64,000 nt of DNA from Montifringilla adamsi (GCA_017590115.1 JAGGNK010003335.1:14280779-14344778), one strand, 5' to 3'; shown: positions 34,101-46,453, counted from the stretch's first letter. The notes: generated by a model not told the origin, from the letters alone. Numbers and translations are program-made.

Positions 34101-34945
34101 GTAGGACCCAAATGTCCGGCATGGTGACCAGTCTGGTGATCCTCCTGGTCCTCCTTGTGATCGCCCCTTTGTTCTACTCCCTACAGAAATGCGTCCTCGC
34201 CGTCATAACCATCGTCAACCTCCGCGGAGCCCTGCGCAAGTTCAGGGACCTGCCCAAAATGTGGCACCTGAGCAGGGTGGACACGGTGGTCTGGGGGGTC
34301 ACCATGGCGGCCACGGCGCTCGTCAGCACCGAGATCGGGCTCCTGGTGGGGGTTTGCTTCTCCATGCTCTGCGTCATCTTCCGCACCCAGCGCCCCGAGG
34401 CGCCGCTGCTGGGCTGGGTGGCCGAGTCGGAGACCTACGAGTCCCTGTCTGCCTACAAGAACCTGCAAACCAAGCCTGGGGTTGTGGTGTTCCGCTTCGA
34501 GGCCCCCATCTACTACATCAACAAGGAGTGCTTCAAATCCACCCTCTACAAGCAAACTGGCGTCAACCCCGTGTGGGTGAAGGCGGCCAAGAAGAAAGCA
34601 GAGAAGAGAAAGCTCAAGGAGAAGGAGGCGGGCTCTGGGGACAAGCAGAGCAGCGTCCCCGTGGATTTTGGGTCGGAAACTGTGGGGTTTCACAGCATCG
34701 TGATCGACTGCTGTGCCGTGCAGTTCCTGGACACGGCCGGCATCCGCACGCTCAAGGAGGTCTGCAAGGACTACGGGGACATCGACGTGCATGTGCTGCT
34801 GGCCCAGTGCAACCCTTCTGTCAGGAGCTCCCTGCTCCGAGGGGAGTTCTTCAAGGAGGGGGAGGACCACCTGCTCTTCCACAGCGTGCACCAGGCCGTG
34901 GACTTCGCCCTGGGCACGCAGCGGCACGGTGCTCCGAAGAACTAG
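30560..34945 (+). CDS. SLC26A2: SLC26A2 sulfate transporter (703 aa)
   Basis: Plasma-membrane sulfate/anion exchanger that supplies sulfate for proteoglycan sulfation, notably in cartilage. The coding exons are 30560-31174 and 33449-34945 (intron GTAAGG...TTCCAG, phase 0). The upstream acceptor at 30547 splices a non-coding leader. The start is ATG 30560, with a second in-frame ATG at 30569. The SLC26 signature is clear: [52 protein letters not shown] (anion-site half-helix), NGTGNGTE glycosylation sequons, [32 protein letters not shown]-terminal STAS domain spans about residues 533-695 with a Lys-rich intervening loop and the [20 protein letters not shown] core. Human SLC26A2 is 739 residues with the same two-coding-exon plan. 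SLC26A1 is less likely from synteny. Confidence 0.95.
31209..31452 (+). repeat. Right arm of the inverted repeat, in SLC26A2 intron 2
   Basis: Starts 34 nt after the exon donor and is the reverse complement of 29842-30078. It includes a pure A-run (about 31320-31334) where the left arm has a shorter run. Similar open frames seen in both arms lack an ATG and are repeat sequence, not genes. Confidence 0.88.
31458..31750 (-). mobile_element. Possible antisense LTR fragment in SLC26A2 intron 2
   Basis: On the minus strand: CCAACCAATGAACT (CCAAT-like), TACTGTATAAAAATG (TATA-like), then sequence ending in GCAAGGCCAACA next to the inverted-repeat arm. The promoter-like order suggests an LTR. No duplication of target sequence was found. 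The rest of the intron to 33448 is AT-rich without recognised elements. Confidence 0.33.
33449..34945 (+). CDS. SLC26A2: SLC26A2 coding exon 2
   Basis: 498 codons plus TAG, from GGTTCCTTCCAG|GTGGCC. It encodes the remaining membrane helices and the STAS domain. It is strongly GC3-rich compared with the flanking introns. Antisense open frames here are by-products of that composition. Confidence 0.95.
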   Translation: MAMGFFQVGFVSVYLSDSLLSGFVTGASITVLTSQVKYLLGLDIPRSGGVGSLITTWINIFRNIHTTNICDLITSFLCFLVLIPAKELNERFKSKLKAPVPVELFVVVAATLASHFGKLRETYGSSVSGHIPTGFLPPRPPVWTLIPDVALDAIPIAIIGFAITVSLSEMFAKKHGYSVRANQEMYAIGFCNIIPSFFHCFTTSAALAKTLVKESTGCRTQMSGMVTSLVILLVLLVIAPLFYSLQKCVLAVITIVNLRGALRKFRDLPKMWHLSRVDTVVWGVTMAATALVSTEIGLLVGVCFSMLCVIFRTQRPEAPLLGWVAESETYESLSAYKNLQTKPGVVVFRFEAPIYYINKECFKSTLYKQTGVNPVWVKAAKKKAEKRKLKEKEAGSGDKQSSVPVDFGSETVGFHSIVIDCCAVQFLDTAGIRTLKEVCKDYGDIDVHVLLAQCNPSVRSSLLRGEFFKEGEDHLLFHSVHQAVDFALGTQRHGAPKN

Positions 34946-37690
34946 ATTGGAAAGAGGGAGATTGGAACAAAGGCTGGGCAAAATGCGTCTGTGAAATCAG
35001 TGGGTGTGTGCTCAGGTAGCAGGGCAGGGTGGAGCCAGCACACTGGTACCCTGCAATCTCTCTGGATTTACCTGCCTGGGGTAGTGATTCCATGGGAGGT
35101 GCTGAATGAAAGCGGTTCTTAACTTGATTGTGGCCAGTCTGCAGATCTTAAATTTCCATGGGGTTGTTCATCTCATGTCTCTTCTCCGGAGCTTTCTGTG
35201 TCTCAGTTCCACTCTGAAGTTCTGATCAAGTCTTTTTTGCCACCCTGTCCTTGTGGATGAGGTGGGATTTTGGAGTAGTCTGGACCTCCTGTGCAGCTGA
35301 AGAATGAGGCAACTCGTTTCTCATCCCTCATTCTGGCATTGCTTTCCATCACCACGCCCTTGTGTTTGCCCAGGAAGGGCTGCCAGGGACTGTTTGCTCT
35401 GGTCTTTGCTGGGCAGTGCTTGAATTTGCAACCTCCCTGAATTTCAGGTAGAGAAATCAAATGTAAACATGCAGGAAGATATCTTAAGGACTATCTTCTG
35501 AGCAAGCACCTCTCACCTCCAGAGGTTTTGGCACTGCCTCCTGATTCAGCCAGGCCACAAGGACACGGTTATCTCATTTCTCCACAGGCCTTCACCTGCC
35601 TGTGCCCATGGAAATGCTGCCTCTCCAGCTTGATTTTAATGATTTTTTTTTTTTTCACAGATGACTCTTTAGAAGTCTGATTCATTCCTATGGTCAGTCA
35701 ATCGTTTTCCTAATATTTAGGAGCTCTTTAGAATTGTGAGCATTAGATATGGAAAATATCTAGCTCTTTAATTTTAACCAAAAAAAAAAGTCCCTTCTAG
35801 GCAGTTTTTTATGCCAGGTAGAGAGAATCACAGGCACCAAAGTAAAAAGGGACAAATAGGTGATCCAACGTCTGCCCAAATGTGTCCATGTCACACAGAC
35901 TTTGTGCATGAATGCAGGATTTATTGGCTATAAACCCTTTGCTCTGTCTTGGACTTTATGCAATGGGAGTGCACAGACCATTGGAAAAGGAGCCAGGAAA
36001 ATTCTTTCCTGGACTTTTTTTTTAACCAAGTCAGTATAAATCGAGCTTTTTACTTTGATTTTAAATTCTGTGGAAGTGAAAAGTGCCTGTTCTTCATGCT
36101 AAAATACAAGGGAAGGATTTTTTACTGCTTTCCTCACAGCAGTAGAATACAATTGTGAAGGCAGAATTGAGAGATTAACAGTTTTTCCTGAATGCCAGCT
36201 ATACACTGCACACATCCCTGGAAGAGGGTGCTTTCCTCCCAGAGGCGTTTACAGTCTGAATTTCAGGTGCTTCACAGCTTTTAAAAGGGAAAGGTGCTGT
36301 GAATAGACAATATTCTCATCCTTAATAATTCAAAAATAATGAATCAGAAGTAAAAAAAGGTGTAAAACCCAGTATGAATTGTGAAATGTTTACTAAATAG
36401 AAAGAGATTTTGAGTTTAAACTGTTTTGTTGGTTTATTTTTTGTATTTTTTTTTTTTTTCTGAGCAAGGACCAGTAACTATTCTCTTCTTTCTGAGAAAG
36501 CTGAATGTCATGGATCACTTCGCTCTGGGAGCCTCAGAGAAGGACGAGGCAGCAGGAAGATGAGTCCTTTTTGTGTTAAGTGAATTTGCTGCATTTTTGA
36601 GGACCCTGAGCAGCACAGAAGTGCTGGGGGAGGTGAGGGATGGCTGCAGCACAGCTTGGAAAGGCAGAACCTCACTGGTACCCACCCATTGCACCTCCTG
36701 GGACTGGCACTGGTGAGGAAAAAGCCTCTGTGTGTCCCTGGGAAAAGTCTGCAGTGCTCAAACCCCACAAATGTTCTGTCTCAGCCCTGAGGCTCCTTTA
36801 TGAAGGAGAAGAATCCCAAATTCTGCTGAATTTTTCCTTTGCTGCCGTAACCTCCTGCAGGAACCTTTTCACTCTGGGCTGAGGATGCTTTGTGCAGGGT
36901 GGGGAGTTGTGACCACTGAATTGGCATTGCCAGGGAGGATTGGGCTGAGCTGTGGAAGGGCAGTGAGCAGGGTTACATTTTTTTAGGCCGTATTTCAGTT
37001 TTTAAGCCAACCTGGTTTGTGTGCAGAGCCCTTGGGAGGGCAGGTTTGTCCCCCACAGGGGTGGCAGTGCCTGGGGGAGTCCCTTTGCAGCTCACTTTTT
37101 TCACATGGTCAGAAAAAAATCTCTGGAACTTTGAGGAAAAGCCTCGATGCAGCTTTTTAATGCTGATTTTTAACTCCTGTTTTGCCAGAGGGCAGAGCAG
37201 CACTGAAAGTGCTGACAGTAAAGGACAGCACGGTGGTGGTTGCAGATGTTTTATTTGTTATTTATTTGCAAATGTTCCTGCCTTCCTGCAGCTGCTTGTT
37301 CTCACCCCTGAGGCATGGGCAGGACACAGGGAGGGGAGGAAGGAGCTGCTGCCCAGGACACTTCAGGGCAGGTGAGCCACCAGTGGGACAGAAGGCAAAT
37401 AAAAACTCCTCCGGGTCATTCTTTCCCCTTCCCCTCTCTCCCATGTTCTTTCCATGCTGCCCAGGTGGAGATTTTTTCACCTGTGACCCTGCACAGGTTT
37501 GTGTAACCAAATTCCAAACCTTTATTTATTACAAGATGGTTTTGCAAATCCATTCCTGCCTGTGCCAGGAAGGGAAGAATAGCATTGTTAACTCCAAAAA
37601 GGACCCACTTCCTGCAACTAGTGAGATGTGTATTTGTGGCTCCTGGGTATTTATTTACATAAAAGCACAATAAAACAGCCATAAAATAAT
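34946..37690 (+). other. SLC26A2: Probable SLC26A2 3' UTR
   Basis: AT-rich sequence without coding exons. AATAAA occurs at 37398-37403 and, in GCACAATAAAACAG, at 37669-37674; the second is my preferred end. A UTR of 2.7 kb is within the range of this gene in other vertebrates, but the end is inferred. Confidence 0.35.
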
Positions 37691-38859
37691 TAAATTAGAT
37701 TATATCTAAGAGATGTGCTGAACATTACCTGGAGCACGTTGCATTTGGCCTCAGTGCTGTTTGTGCAGCCTCCAAATTTCATTTCCAACAAAACACAAGA
37801 AACTATTAAAATGCAACAGCAAAAGCAGCCAGGCAACCAAACTAAATACTTTAAATGTTCTTATTTAAAATTAATAAGTATCTGTTAATGCACGCTGCCC
37901 TGGCTAAATGGGAACTGAAATAAATGCCATTTGCCAGAGTTCAGTGCAATTGGGAGTTCTTGGGAATTAACTGGAGATTAAAGCTTATTATGACTGGAAT
38001 TTCTTACAACAGTGGGTTTCAGCCCTGTTCCTCTTAGGCCTGGAATTGTTTTTTAGCAGTGACATGAATCTGATTTGAGCCTACTGGTAAGCAGCACGTT
38101 TTTTGTTTATGGACCCTTTAAAATAATCCAGTTTTATCTTTAGGAATTGGGGATCACTGATTGGAAACTTTTCCTCTAAAGCATTTGTTTTCTAAAGGAA
38201 TCCATATATTTATGTATTTGTGTTTTGCTGCTGTGTGATGGACGCAGCAGCTGGATATCTCCAATTATGCTTTTTGTGATATTCCTGTCCTGCCCTGGAA
38301 AGGGCTCTCCTGCTTTCTGCTGTTTGAAATGAACAGTGGTGGGCATGTGCCAGGTTTTTAAGGGGAAAATCTGCCATACTCACTGCTTCCTGTGCTTCCC
38401 CCATCCCCTGGATTTGTGAATTTGGGAAGAGGGTCCCTCAGAACGATTGGGTTTGGGTTTTCCATCGGTCTGGAGCAGGGATGTTCCTCCCAGGTGCAAC
38501 CTCCAGAGCCCAGGCCAGACTGGAAGCTGGTACAAATCAGTTCAGCTCTATTCCCAAATGTCCCAATCAGCAATTATCCGTCTAAATGAAGAATTAAGAG
38601 ATCATTAGCACGTTCATTAATGTCAACAACAGAGCATTATGGAAATGAACTCTCAGTCTCAGCTGTACTGGAAATCTCTTTAGCACTCTCCTGCTGAATG
38701 CCAGGCTCTGTTTTTCCCTCGAAATGTTTCATTGTCTGAGTGTTCTGACACCAAAACCGTTTTCAGAGAAAGGGAAAACCCAATTCTTCTCACTTGCTGT
38801 GCCTGTGTTGTGCCAAAGCAGAATGCAATATGGAGATTGTTTAGCCAAGGTGAGGATGT
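37691..38859. other. Intergenic, nothing recognised
   Basis: AT-rich flank downstream of SLC26A2. No gene, RNA or repeat family was recognised on either strand. Confidence 0.5.
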
Positions 38860-39075
38860 TTTGTTTCCTTGGCGTTGTGTGTGTGTGTTGGACTGTCCCG
38901 AGAGAATCAGAGAAGGGTGCAGCTCTGTGCAGCTGGGAGCAAGAGTGAGTGCCTGGCAGATTCAGTTTAGGTTAAATGTACGTAGTATAGTATAATAAAG
39001 TAATTAATTAGCCTTCTGATAAGTTGGAGTCACATGCATCGTTCTCTCTCCCTCACCAATGTTGGAGTCGCCTTT
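38860..39075 (+). mobile_element. ERV LTR 3' fragment (songbird type)
   Basis: AGTATAGTATAATAAAGTAA followed by TTAGCCTTCTGATAAGTTGGAGTCA and a CTCTCTCCCTC end. This is the R/U5 arrangement that recurs at 40590-40745, where it reads AATAAATCAGCCTTCTGAG and then ATGGAGTCA. No internal retroviral genes are nearby. Confidence 0.6.
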
Positions 39076-39084
39076 GATTTACAA

Positions 39085-39268
39085 TACAGCACCCTCCTGT
39101 GCCCTGTGCCAGGGAGCAGCACCCTCCTGTGCCAAGGAGCAGCACCCTCCTGTGCCCTGTGCCAGGCAGCAGCACCCTCCTGTGCCAGGGAGCAGCACCC
39201 TCCTGTGCCCTGTGCCAGGGAGCAGCACCCTCCTGTGCCCTGTGCCAGGGAGCAGCACCCTCCTGTGG
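39085..39268 (+). repeat. Minisatellite, 20-30 bp units
   Basis: About seven units of AGCACCCTCCTGTGCC, with or without an extra CTGTGCC, then AGGGAGC. It begins immediately after the LTR fragment. Confidence 0.85.
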
Positions 39269-39404
39269 GCCAGGCTGAGTTCCTGAGCTGTGGAATGGCC
39301 ACGTGTGGTGCTGCTGGTACTTTACACCAGGTGTAGTTACAGCAGCTGCTGTTGCACACTCAGCCTTGCAGAATTGCTGCCGTGTGTTTCAGCGGTCCTG
39401 GAGA

Positions 39405-39655
39405 TAAATCAAGCTGGGCCAGGGAGGTTTAGGCTGGATTTTGAGCAAGGTTCTTCCCCCACAGGGTGCTGGGCACTGCCCACGCTCCCCAGGGATGGGC
39501 ACAGCCCCGAGGCTGCCAGAGCTCCAGGAGGGTTTGGAAAACCCTCCCAGGGATCCCAGGGTGGGATTTTGGGGCTGTGCAGGGCCAGGGGCTGGATTTG
39601 ATGGTCCTTGTGGGTCCCTTCCCTTTGATTCTGTGGTTCTGTCCCAGGTTCTGTG
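39405..39655 (+). mobile_element. CR1 3' fragment
   Basis: GGGCCAGGGAGGTTTAGGCT, GCACAGCCCCGAGGCTGCCA, GATGGTCCTTGTGGGTCCCT and TTTGATTCTGTGGTTCTGT: ordered CR1 3' UTR landmarks of a subfamily different from the one at 16990. Confidence 0.82.
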
Positions 39656-40589
39656 GCTTGCTCAGGTCATGGCCAGGACAAGCCAGAAAAACCTGTGAGC
39701 AGCTGTGAGGGCAGTTCTGGGCAGTTCTGTGACTTTGTGCCTGCAAAGGTGTCCTTGAGTTATGGAGAAGGCTTTCCTGGCTCAGCTTTCACCTGAGGAT
39801 GCCTTTCACCTCAGGGGACCTCTGTGCACAGGCTGCAGCTCTTGTGCTGGTGCCAGCAGAGCAGAAGGAGCGCTGGGATATGGAATGCCTGCAGGAGCTT
39901 CCTCCTGAAAAACAGAGAACAGCCCTTGCCTCCAGCCAGACCAGCCTGGTTCCCAGCTGAGGTGACCAGCAGCACATTTCCCTGGGCAGCTTTGAGCTCT
40001 GCCTTACCTGGCATTAACTCATCCTTGCCATCCCTGCTCCTGTGGGACCCCCAGCCCCATCTCCTGCCTCTGGGGCTGCTTGGGAAAGGTGTCCCAGGGC
40101 TCCAGCCTGCTCCGAGCCCTCCCACACAAACCTCTGAGACCTTTGGTACAGCTGCTGCAGCACCTCCTGATGAAGAAGCTTCATCACTCCTTGTCCCAAA
40201 GCTGCCACCGCACCCTGTGACAGCATCCCAGTGTCTGAGTGGTGGCAAAAACCTTCTGCTGTTTCAAATCTGATGGAAGATCCCATCTTGTCACGTGGCA
40301 GGAGATTAAACTAGGTATTGGGAGAAAATTCTTTGCTGGGTGGGAAGATCATCTCATTCCAAACACCTTCCCAGGTGCTCCAAGTGTAGCCATGATATTA
40401 TGAAAAATCCTTTGCTGGGATTTTTCCCCTCCTGAGGAGCCTCAGGAGAGAAATGTAAACAATAACTGTGTGCTGCTGTGGAATGCAACAAGTACATCTT
40501 CCATTGGTGCATGTGGATTGTTTTCACTTGGTGACCAACCACAGCCACCTGTGCCGAGGCTGTGAGCAGTCACAGGATTTTGTTATGCA

Positions 40590-40745
40590 TCCTAGTCTAT
40601 TCTATTCTTGTTGTAGCCTTCTGATCTCTCTGTTCTCTCTGTTCTTTAGTATAGTTTTAATGTAGCATTTTAATATAACATTTAACATAATAAATCAGCC
40701 TTCTGAGAAACATGGAGTCAAGCCTTTTGTCTCCACACACAGATA
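40590..40745 (+). mobile_element. ERV LTR 3' fragment (songbird type)
   Basis: TAGTATAGTTTTAATGTAGC, AACATAATAAATCAGCCTTC and AAACATGGAGTCAAGCC, ending in a T/C-rich segment. It shares the same poly(A)/U5 core as 38975-39032. Confidence 0.6.
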
Positions 40746-40756
40746 GTTCACAGCGA

Positions 40757-40850
40757 CACTCCAAGCCCTGTCCAGCCTGGCCTTGGACACTTCCAGGGAT
40801 GGGGCAGCTGCTCTGGGCACCCTGTGCCAGGTCCTCACCCCCTAAGGGTG
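40757..40850 (-). mobile_element. CR1 fragment, antisense
   Basis: The reverse complement reads CCTGGCACAGGGTGCCCAGA, GCCCCATCCCTGGAAGTGTC and CAAGGCCAGGCTGGACAGGG: internal CR1 3' UTR. It abuts the LTR fragment. Confidence 0.75.
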
Positions 40851-43800
40851 CCAAACAGCCTGCCTGGGCGCCAGATCAGTAGGAAACAGAAATGTGTCTC
40901 CACGTTTTTACTCCCTGGACTCAGCTGAATCTGTTTGCAGAGCCATTGCAGCCTTTGCAGTGATGAGCTGGATAATCTGGAAATGGGCACTGGGAATGTG
41001 CCATGCAGGGAAAAGCACAGGGACAGCAACAAGGGGCAACAAAAGGAATTTTTTTGCTCCTTGTTGTATAGAGTGCTCCCCAAAACCTCTATAGCTGATG
41101 TGCTTGGCTCTTTTTTCCATTTTCCAGGAGTGAAAATGCTCTTTATTGCTGTTTATTTGTAGTTCTCCTGGTCCCTCAGCCCCCCAGGTGCAGTCCCAGG
41201 GGCAGGGGCACTTTTGGCCTCTCAGTATTTCTGTTATCTTTGCCCTGCTGGGGTCCCTGAACATTAAACTGCCCTGCCAGGGAACAGGGGATGTTTCCTG
41301 GGATGTGTTACCTCCTGCAGAAATGTAAATAATCCCTTTCCAAGAAACAACTGCAGAGGTTCTGTTCAGCTTTTTTGTCCTTGGGTGCTTCTGTTGCGTT
41401 TTGCCATCTCAGCAGTGGCACCACTTCTGGGCTTGTCTCCTTTTCCTTGTTTTCCCCCTTAAAAAAGATGATGTTTTGCAGTAAATACATTTCAAGTGAA
41501 GCTGAACCAGCATCCAGAAATGCTGTCTGACCCCCCCCATTTGAAGGTAAGGATAAGCATCTCTGTTAACCTGGCACTTTTACCTGGCACCTTTACCTGG
41601 CTCATTTCCTTTTTTTAAAAAATATAAAATTGTGACCTAAGCCATGGGAGCAGTGGGTGCAGCCATGTCCTAAGCCAGGCTGGCCCATGACCTGAGGGGC
41701 TTCCAGAAGCCAAATAATGTATTTATTGGCTTAAATAAAATACAATAATGTATTTGTTGTATACACAATATTGCATTTATTGTATACATAAATAATGTAT
41801 ACACAAATGTATTTGCAAACCTTAAAGCAAACCAAACCCCTTTGTGCAGAGCACTTAAATCTGTTCCCAGGAAAACTGGAGGTGCCAAGTTGTCCTGTAA
41901 AACAGAAGGGATGCATTGACACAGCAGCACAGACTTCAATTTGCTGCCTTTGCCTGTTGCAAAATGCCTGGATAACAACCCCAAAGGCGGGAAATTCCAT
42001 GGTTTTTGCTCACTTTGGGCTAGAAAACATCAAACACCACTCCTGCTTTTCCTTGTGCCTGGAGCTTGTTGGCACTGCTCCGTTTCTCACCTGGCTGCAG
42101 TGTGGCATAGATGGATGTCTCATTGCTCACACACCGTGCCAGGAATAAAAACTTTGGATTTTATTTTTATTTTATTTATGCTCTGGGAAGCAGGGGGAGC
42201 TGTGTCAGTGCAGGCAGGGTGCTGTCTCCACCTGCATTGTCCAAAACCATCTGTGCAGCCCAAGGATGGAGCTGAGCACGGAGTGAGTTTATAGTGGCAA
42301 TAAAGAACAAGCCCTGAAGGTGCTTTTGGAAACAAACTGTTCCAGCTGTGCTGACCTTGCACAGCCTTGGGTGCCTCAAGGTCACCTGGAGTTCCCTGGT
42401 GGGTTTCTTTTTTTTTTTTTTTTTTTGTTTTGTGATGCTTTTCCCACAGCGAACGTGAAGCTTTTGTATTTTCTGCCCTTGCCTCGCCTCGTGCAGAAAA
42501 AGGAATTAATTGCAGAGATGTGCACAGTGCCAGCAAGGGTGTTCTGCTGGGATGGAGGACGTGGAGTGGCCTCTCCTCAGTGCCCACAGCTGGGATTTCC
42601 AGCACAGAGAACCAGCGGGGGACAAGGAGCTTGAGAACTGTGAAACGTATGGAATATCTTACAGTAAAGTGTGGAATATATTGAAATAGATGTTTATTGT
42701 TGGGAGTATACAAAAGCAACTGGGAATCTGAACACAAGAAAGGGGAGAGAAAAGTTCCAGGGGAGGATGGCAGGGAAGGCTTGGAGGCAGAAATCTCGGG
42801 GAGGGGGAAGAGCAGGGCTCTGTCAGGGCTTCCCAAGCTCTATCAGGGCATAAAGGAAATCTCAACAAATAAAAGAGCTCCAGAATATGGAAATGAAGAT
42901 GGAATTGGGAAGGAAAAGCAGCAGCAGGCAGCAGGTTGGAGGCTGAAGGTAACCTAAATCCTGCCATGGGTGGAAAAAGTGCTTCACCCCATTTTTGTGG
43001 TGGACAGGGCAGAGATCCAGAGCTGGATCTTCCTAAATAAGATCAAACCCAAAGATGGATTGTGCTCAGCTGTGTTTCATCCCAGGGAACAATCAGACTT
43101 AAAAGTCCAGCCTGGCCTGCTCTTCAATGGCTGACTCATCACTTCTTCAGTGAATTGCAAGATGAAGGATTCATGGAGAAAATGGAAATTTGGGTCATTT
43201 GCTGGGGAAGAAGATGGAAAAAGAAAATGAGCGAGTAGAGACGACATCATGCAGGCCAAGGCACAAACTGAGCTGTAAGTAGGAACAATTACAAAGTGCC
43301 TGAAAGGAAAGATAGAGTCTGTTACTGAGAGCAGGGGAAGGGAAAGGGGAACTCTCAATGTTGCACCTGAAAATACATGAGCTGTGGAGGAATGGCAGAG
43401 AAAAAAAAAAGAATTTATATAAATAGATAAAAAGATTGAGCAGCTGCCTCCCTACCATGTGCTCTCATTTTCTCCTGCTGCCAGAGAACACGGATGTTCC
43501 TGATTTATTTACTCCTAATTACTGAGATCCAGACTTCCCCTGATGAGATAAATGTAGCTCAGGATGCTGGTTTTCCCCTTCTCTTCCCTCTGGGTGTCTC
43601 CCCAGCATCTGCATCCAAACCCTGTGGAATTCCAGCTCTCCATCCCCACCCCTCTCCAAGGTGCCTGTGTGGCAGGAATTTATCCAGCTGCACAGGGCAT
43701 GGCACATCCAGCAAAATCTGGTCTGGGTCAGTGGGAAAGAGATGGGAAAGAAGGGGGCAGAACAGGGGGAGTGTGTGCTCAGAGGTCTGGTGGAGGTTGT

Positions 43801-44439
43801 TGGCACAGCTGACAAGGGCAGAGCAGTGCCAGCTGATATTTATGAGGCTGCTCTTTCCATTCAGGGTGATGAACAATCCTTTTTTCCTGGCTGCTGCTGC
43901 AATTGCTCACCTTTACCTACCAAATAATACAACCCTGCTCTTCTCCCAGTTGTGTTTCTGCACGGCAAAGCCCCTTGTTACGTGTGCCAAAAGGCTCTGC
44001 AAAATGTGAGTTGCGCAGATTGGACACATCCAAAGTTCTGCTGTCTCCCTGAAATAACCTGTGTCACCACAGCTTTGCTCTCTGCTTCACAGAGCCTCTG
44101 TGGAGGAAAAACTACCAGGAGAGGAAAGTCATTCCAGAATGAGCTTTGCTTCTTGTTTTTTGGCACAAAAGCTTGTCCAGAAGAGCTGAAAACCTGAGCA
44201 GAGGAGCCCAGAGGGACCTGAGCTCGCTCAGTTCAGAGAGGGGCAGAGCAGGGAGGTTTCTTTCCATCATTGCCCGTGTTTAGCAAACACTTCTCCAGAT
44301 CCAAGCAATCCTCTTATCTGGCAGGAGCACTTCTCTAAGCCCCCTCAATCATTCTTGGTGTCCGGAACAAGTTGTCAGCCAAAATACTCTCTGAGAACAG
44401 TGTTTGTTTTCCAAACGCAGCTCTGCTTGGCGGCCGCAC
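40851..44439. other. Intergenic, no gene recognised
   Basis: Contains an AT-rich imperfect repeat (about 41717-41815, TGTATTTATTG and TGTATACA variants) and a T-run (42407-42426). Open frames are short, lack splice-linked homology and are not called. Confidence 0.5.
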
Positions 44440-44618
44440 CGTTTCCAGCGCCTGGACAGAGATAAAAGAGACACGGCTTGGCTCAGGAGCTCAGATCCCA
44501 AGGGAGGTGGCACCTGGGCCAGGTTTTCCTCTGCCCAGGGGTGCTGCCAGGTGGAGACAGCTCTGTGCCCAGGGGAGCAGCTCCAGGTGCTGAGGAAACA
44601 CCCGGTGTGCAGCCAGAG
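44440..44618 (+). other. Candidate non-coding exon of the SLC26-like relic
   Basis: GC-rich segment with GAGATAAAAG (TATA-like, 44459-44468) and a good donor GCCAGAG|GTAAGA at 44619, 750 bp before the SLC26-like open frame. By analogy with SLC26A2 it could be a leader exon. Support is weak. Confidence 0.25.
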
Positions 44619-45236
44619 GTAAGACTTGGTGATGAGTGCAGGGCAGGAGAAAGGGATTTCTCCTCATCCCAGTTCAGTTCCAAACCAAGGCCACTCTGGG
44701 TCTCCGCTCAGGAGTGTTTTTCTTTCTGTCTGTCATTCAGTTGTCACGTAAAGGTGTTTTGGTGCAGCTGCGTTTTGGCTGAAAAAACTTGGAGTAGCTC
44801 TGGAAGGCGTCTCTGTTACTTAAAAAGCAGGGTGGTTTCATTCTGAAGATGGGATCAAACCCCTGTTTGATGCAAGCCACTAATGCAATTTAAAACTATG
44901 TAATGTTGAAGGAAAAATTAACTGGCAAATTATCTCCCTTACCCACATCTTGATTCCTAAAGTATCCCTTGGAATATCTTAACATTTCCAAAAGAAGTTT
45001 TTGCCTAAGTAGCAGTGTCTTGATGGCAGAAGGAGTTTAAGTGAAATGGAGTGAAATTTCACTGAAATTCAGTGAAGTTCCTGTTTCAAAACAAAAGGGA
45101 TGGTGAAGGAGCATGGGGGATGCTCTGTAGCTGTGCCCCTGATTTGGGGGTTGTGGTTAATCAGCTCCAGAAGTGGCAGCAAACGAATCAGCCTTGGGAA
45201 AACGCCTTTGTTTGCTTTGTCTGAGATAATTTCCCT

Positions 45237-45286
45237 TTATTTATTTGTTTGTGTGTTTATTTGTTTATTTATTTATTTACTTATCT
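45237..45286 (+). repeat. (TTTA/TTTG)n microsatellite
   Basis: About 50 bp of TTTATTTATTTGTTTG-type repeats directly before the SLC26-like exon. Confidence 0.85.
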
Positions 45287-45370
45287 GCCCATGGCACGAG
45301 CCCTGGAGCTAAGCAAAGCCCCTGTGCCCCTCACGCCCGCCTGCTCTCCTGCCTCGGCTCCCCTGTGCCC

Positions 45371-45925
45371 ATGGAGGACACGTCCAGCCAGGAGCCAGCA
45401 CCCAGCAAAGCCACCCTGGGCTCCCTCCGGCCACACCAGGCTCCTGCCACCTTGATCAGCCTGGAGGAACACGAGCCCACAGCCTCGAGCAGCAGGGAGC
45501 TGATCCTGCAGAAGGTCAGAGCAGCCTGGGCAGGTCCCTGCGCCGGCTGCTCACGCTGCTGCTGTGGCTGCCCCCGCACCCAGCTGCTGGGGGACGCGGT
45601 TTCGGGGCTCCTGGTGGGCGTGGTGGCCATCCCTCAGTCCATCTCCTACTCCCTGCTGGCCCACCAGGATCCTGTCTACGGCATCTACACCAACTTCTTC
45701 TGCGACATCATCTACGCGCCATGCCAGCGCGGGCTCCTTCGGGGTGCTGTCCTCATGGTGGGGCGGTCGGTGACACGCCACCTGCGGCTGGCAGGCTATG
45801 GGGACAGCAGCACCGCCCTCGGGGACAACTCCAGCTCCCTCAGGAACGGGACAGAGCCCTGTGACCGGAGCTGCTACGCCATCACGGTGGCCCTTTCCTT
45901 GAGCTTTCTGGTGGGCCTTTACCAG
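45371..45925 (+). pseudogene. SLC26A2-like first coding exon, frameshift-compensated relic
   Basis: 185 codons from ATG (GTGCCCATGG) to TACCAG|GTACAA, the same phase-0 junction as SLC26A2 exon 1. Homology: LLGDAVSGLLVGVVAIPQ, SISYSLLAHQDPVYGIYTNF, and a C-terminal NGTEPCDRSCYAITVAL block with sequons NSSS and NGTE. Between 45716 and 45751 the frame is shifted. Relative to SLC26A2, 17 nt are missing after ATCATCTAC and 1 nt is missing in CTGTCCTCATG. The two losses sum to 18 nt, so the frame is restored. Read in the shifted frame, the stretch gives RHASAGSFGVL, matching [11 protein letters not shown] of SLC26A2. The open frame therefore lacks the GTSRH half-helix that forms part of the anion site. 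No second coding exon or STAS domain is seen down to 64000. It is either a pseudogene or an exon of a damaged paralogue; assembly errors could mimic the shifts. Confidence 0.75.
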
Positions 45926-46453
45926 GTACAAACGTTCACTCTGGTGCTGTTTCCTCCTAGGAATGTCTCTGAGTTTGACATCTCTAAGTGTTGGGTCAGA
46001 TTTAAGAGTCCTGAGAAACGTTTCTAGACCGTGACATGCTTGAATTTGTGAATGCAGTGATTTTAAAAGTGCAAACACAGCTGAATGGGGGTTGTTTTCC
46101 TCCACGGGACAACCACGTCCTTGGATGTGTCTGAGACATCCTCAGGATCAGACACAGCAAGAGAAGAGAAGGATCTGTGAACCACCTTCCCACCACCTCA
46201 GTCCTGCAGCTGGGCAGCTCAGAGCAGGTTTGGGGCAGACAAGGACCACCCTCAAGGACCCTGCCATGCTCCCTGACAGTTTTCCCACTGCCTAGGCTGA
46301 GCTGTCCCTGAGCAATTCCAGGCTTTTCCACTGGGACAGCTGAAATTCAGGGGCAGGGGTGGGAAGGGTCGGAGCTGCGCCTGCCCCGCGTGGCCGCTGG
46401 AGGGCGCCAGTGAGCCGCGAGCGGGGCCGGGACCCGCCGGGAATTCGGGAAGG

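Noticed and set aside
33548..34981. Antisense open frames over SLC26A2 exon 2
   Set aside because: Same explanation: codon bias of the sense exon; no homology or splice signals of their own.
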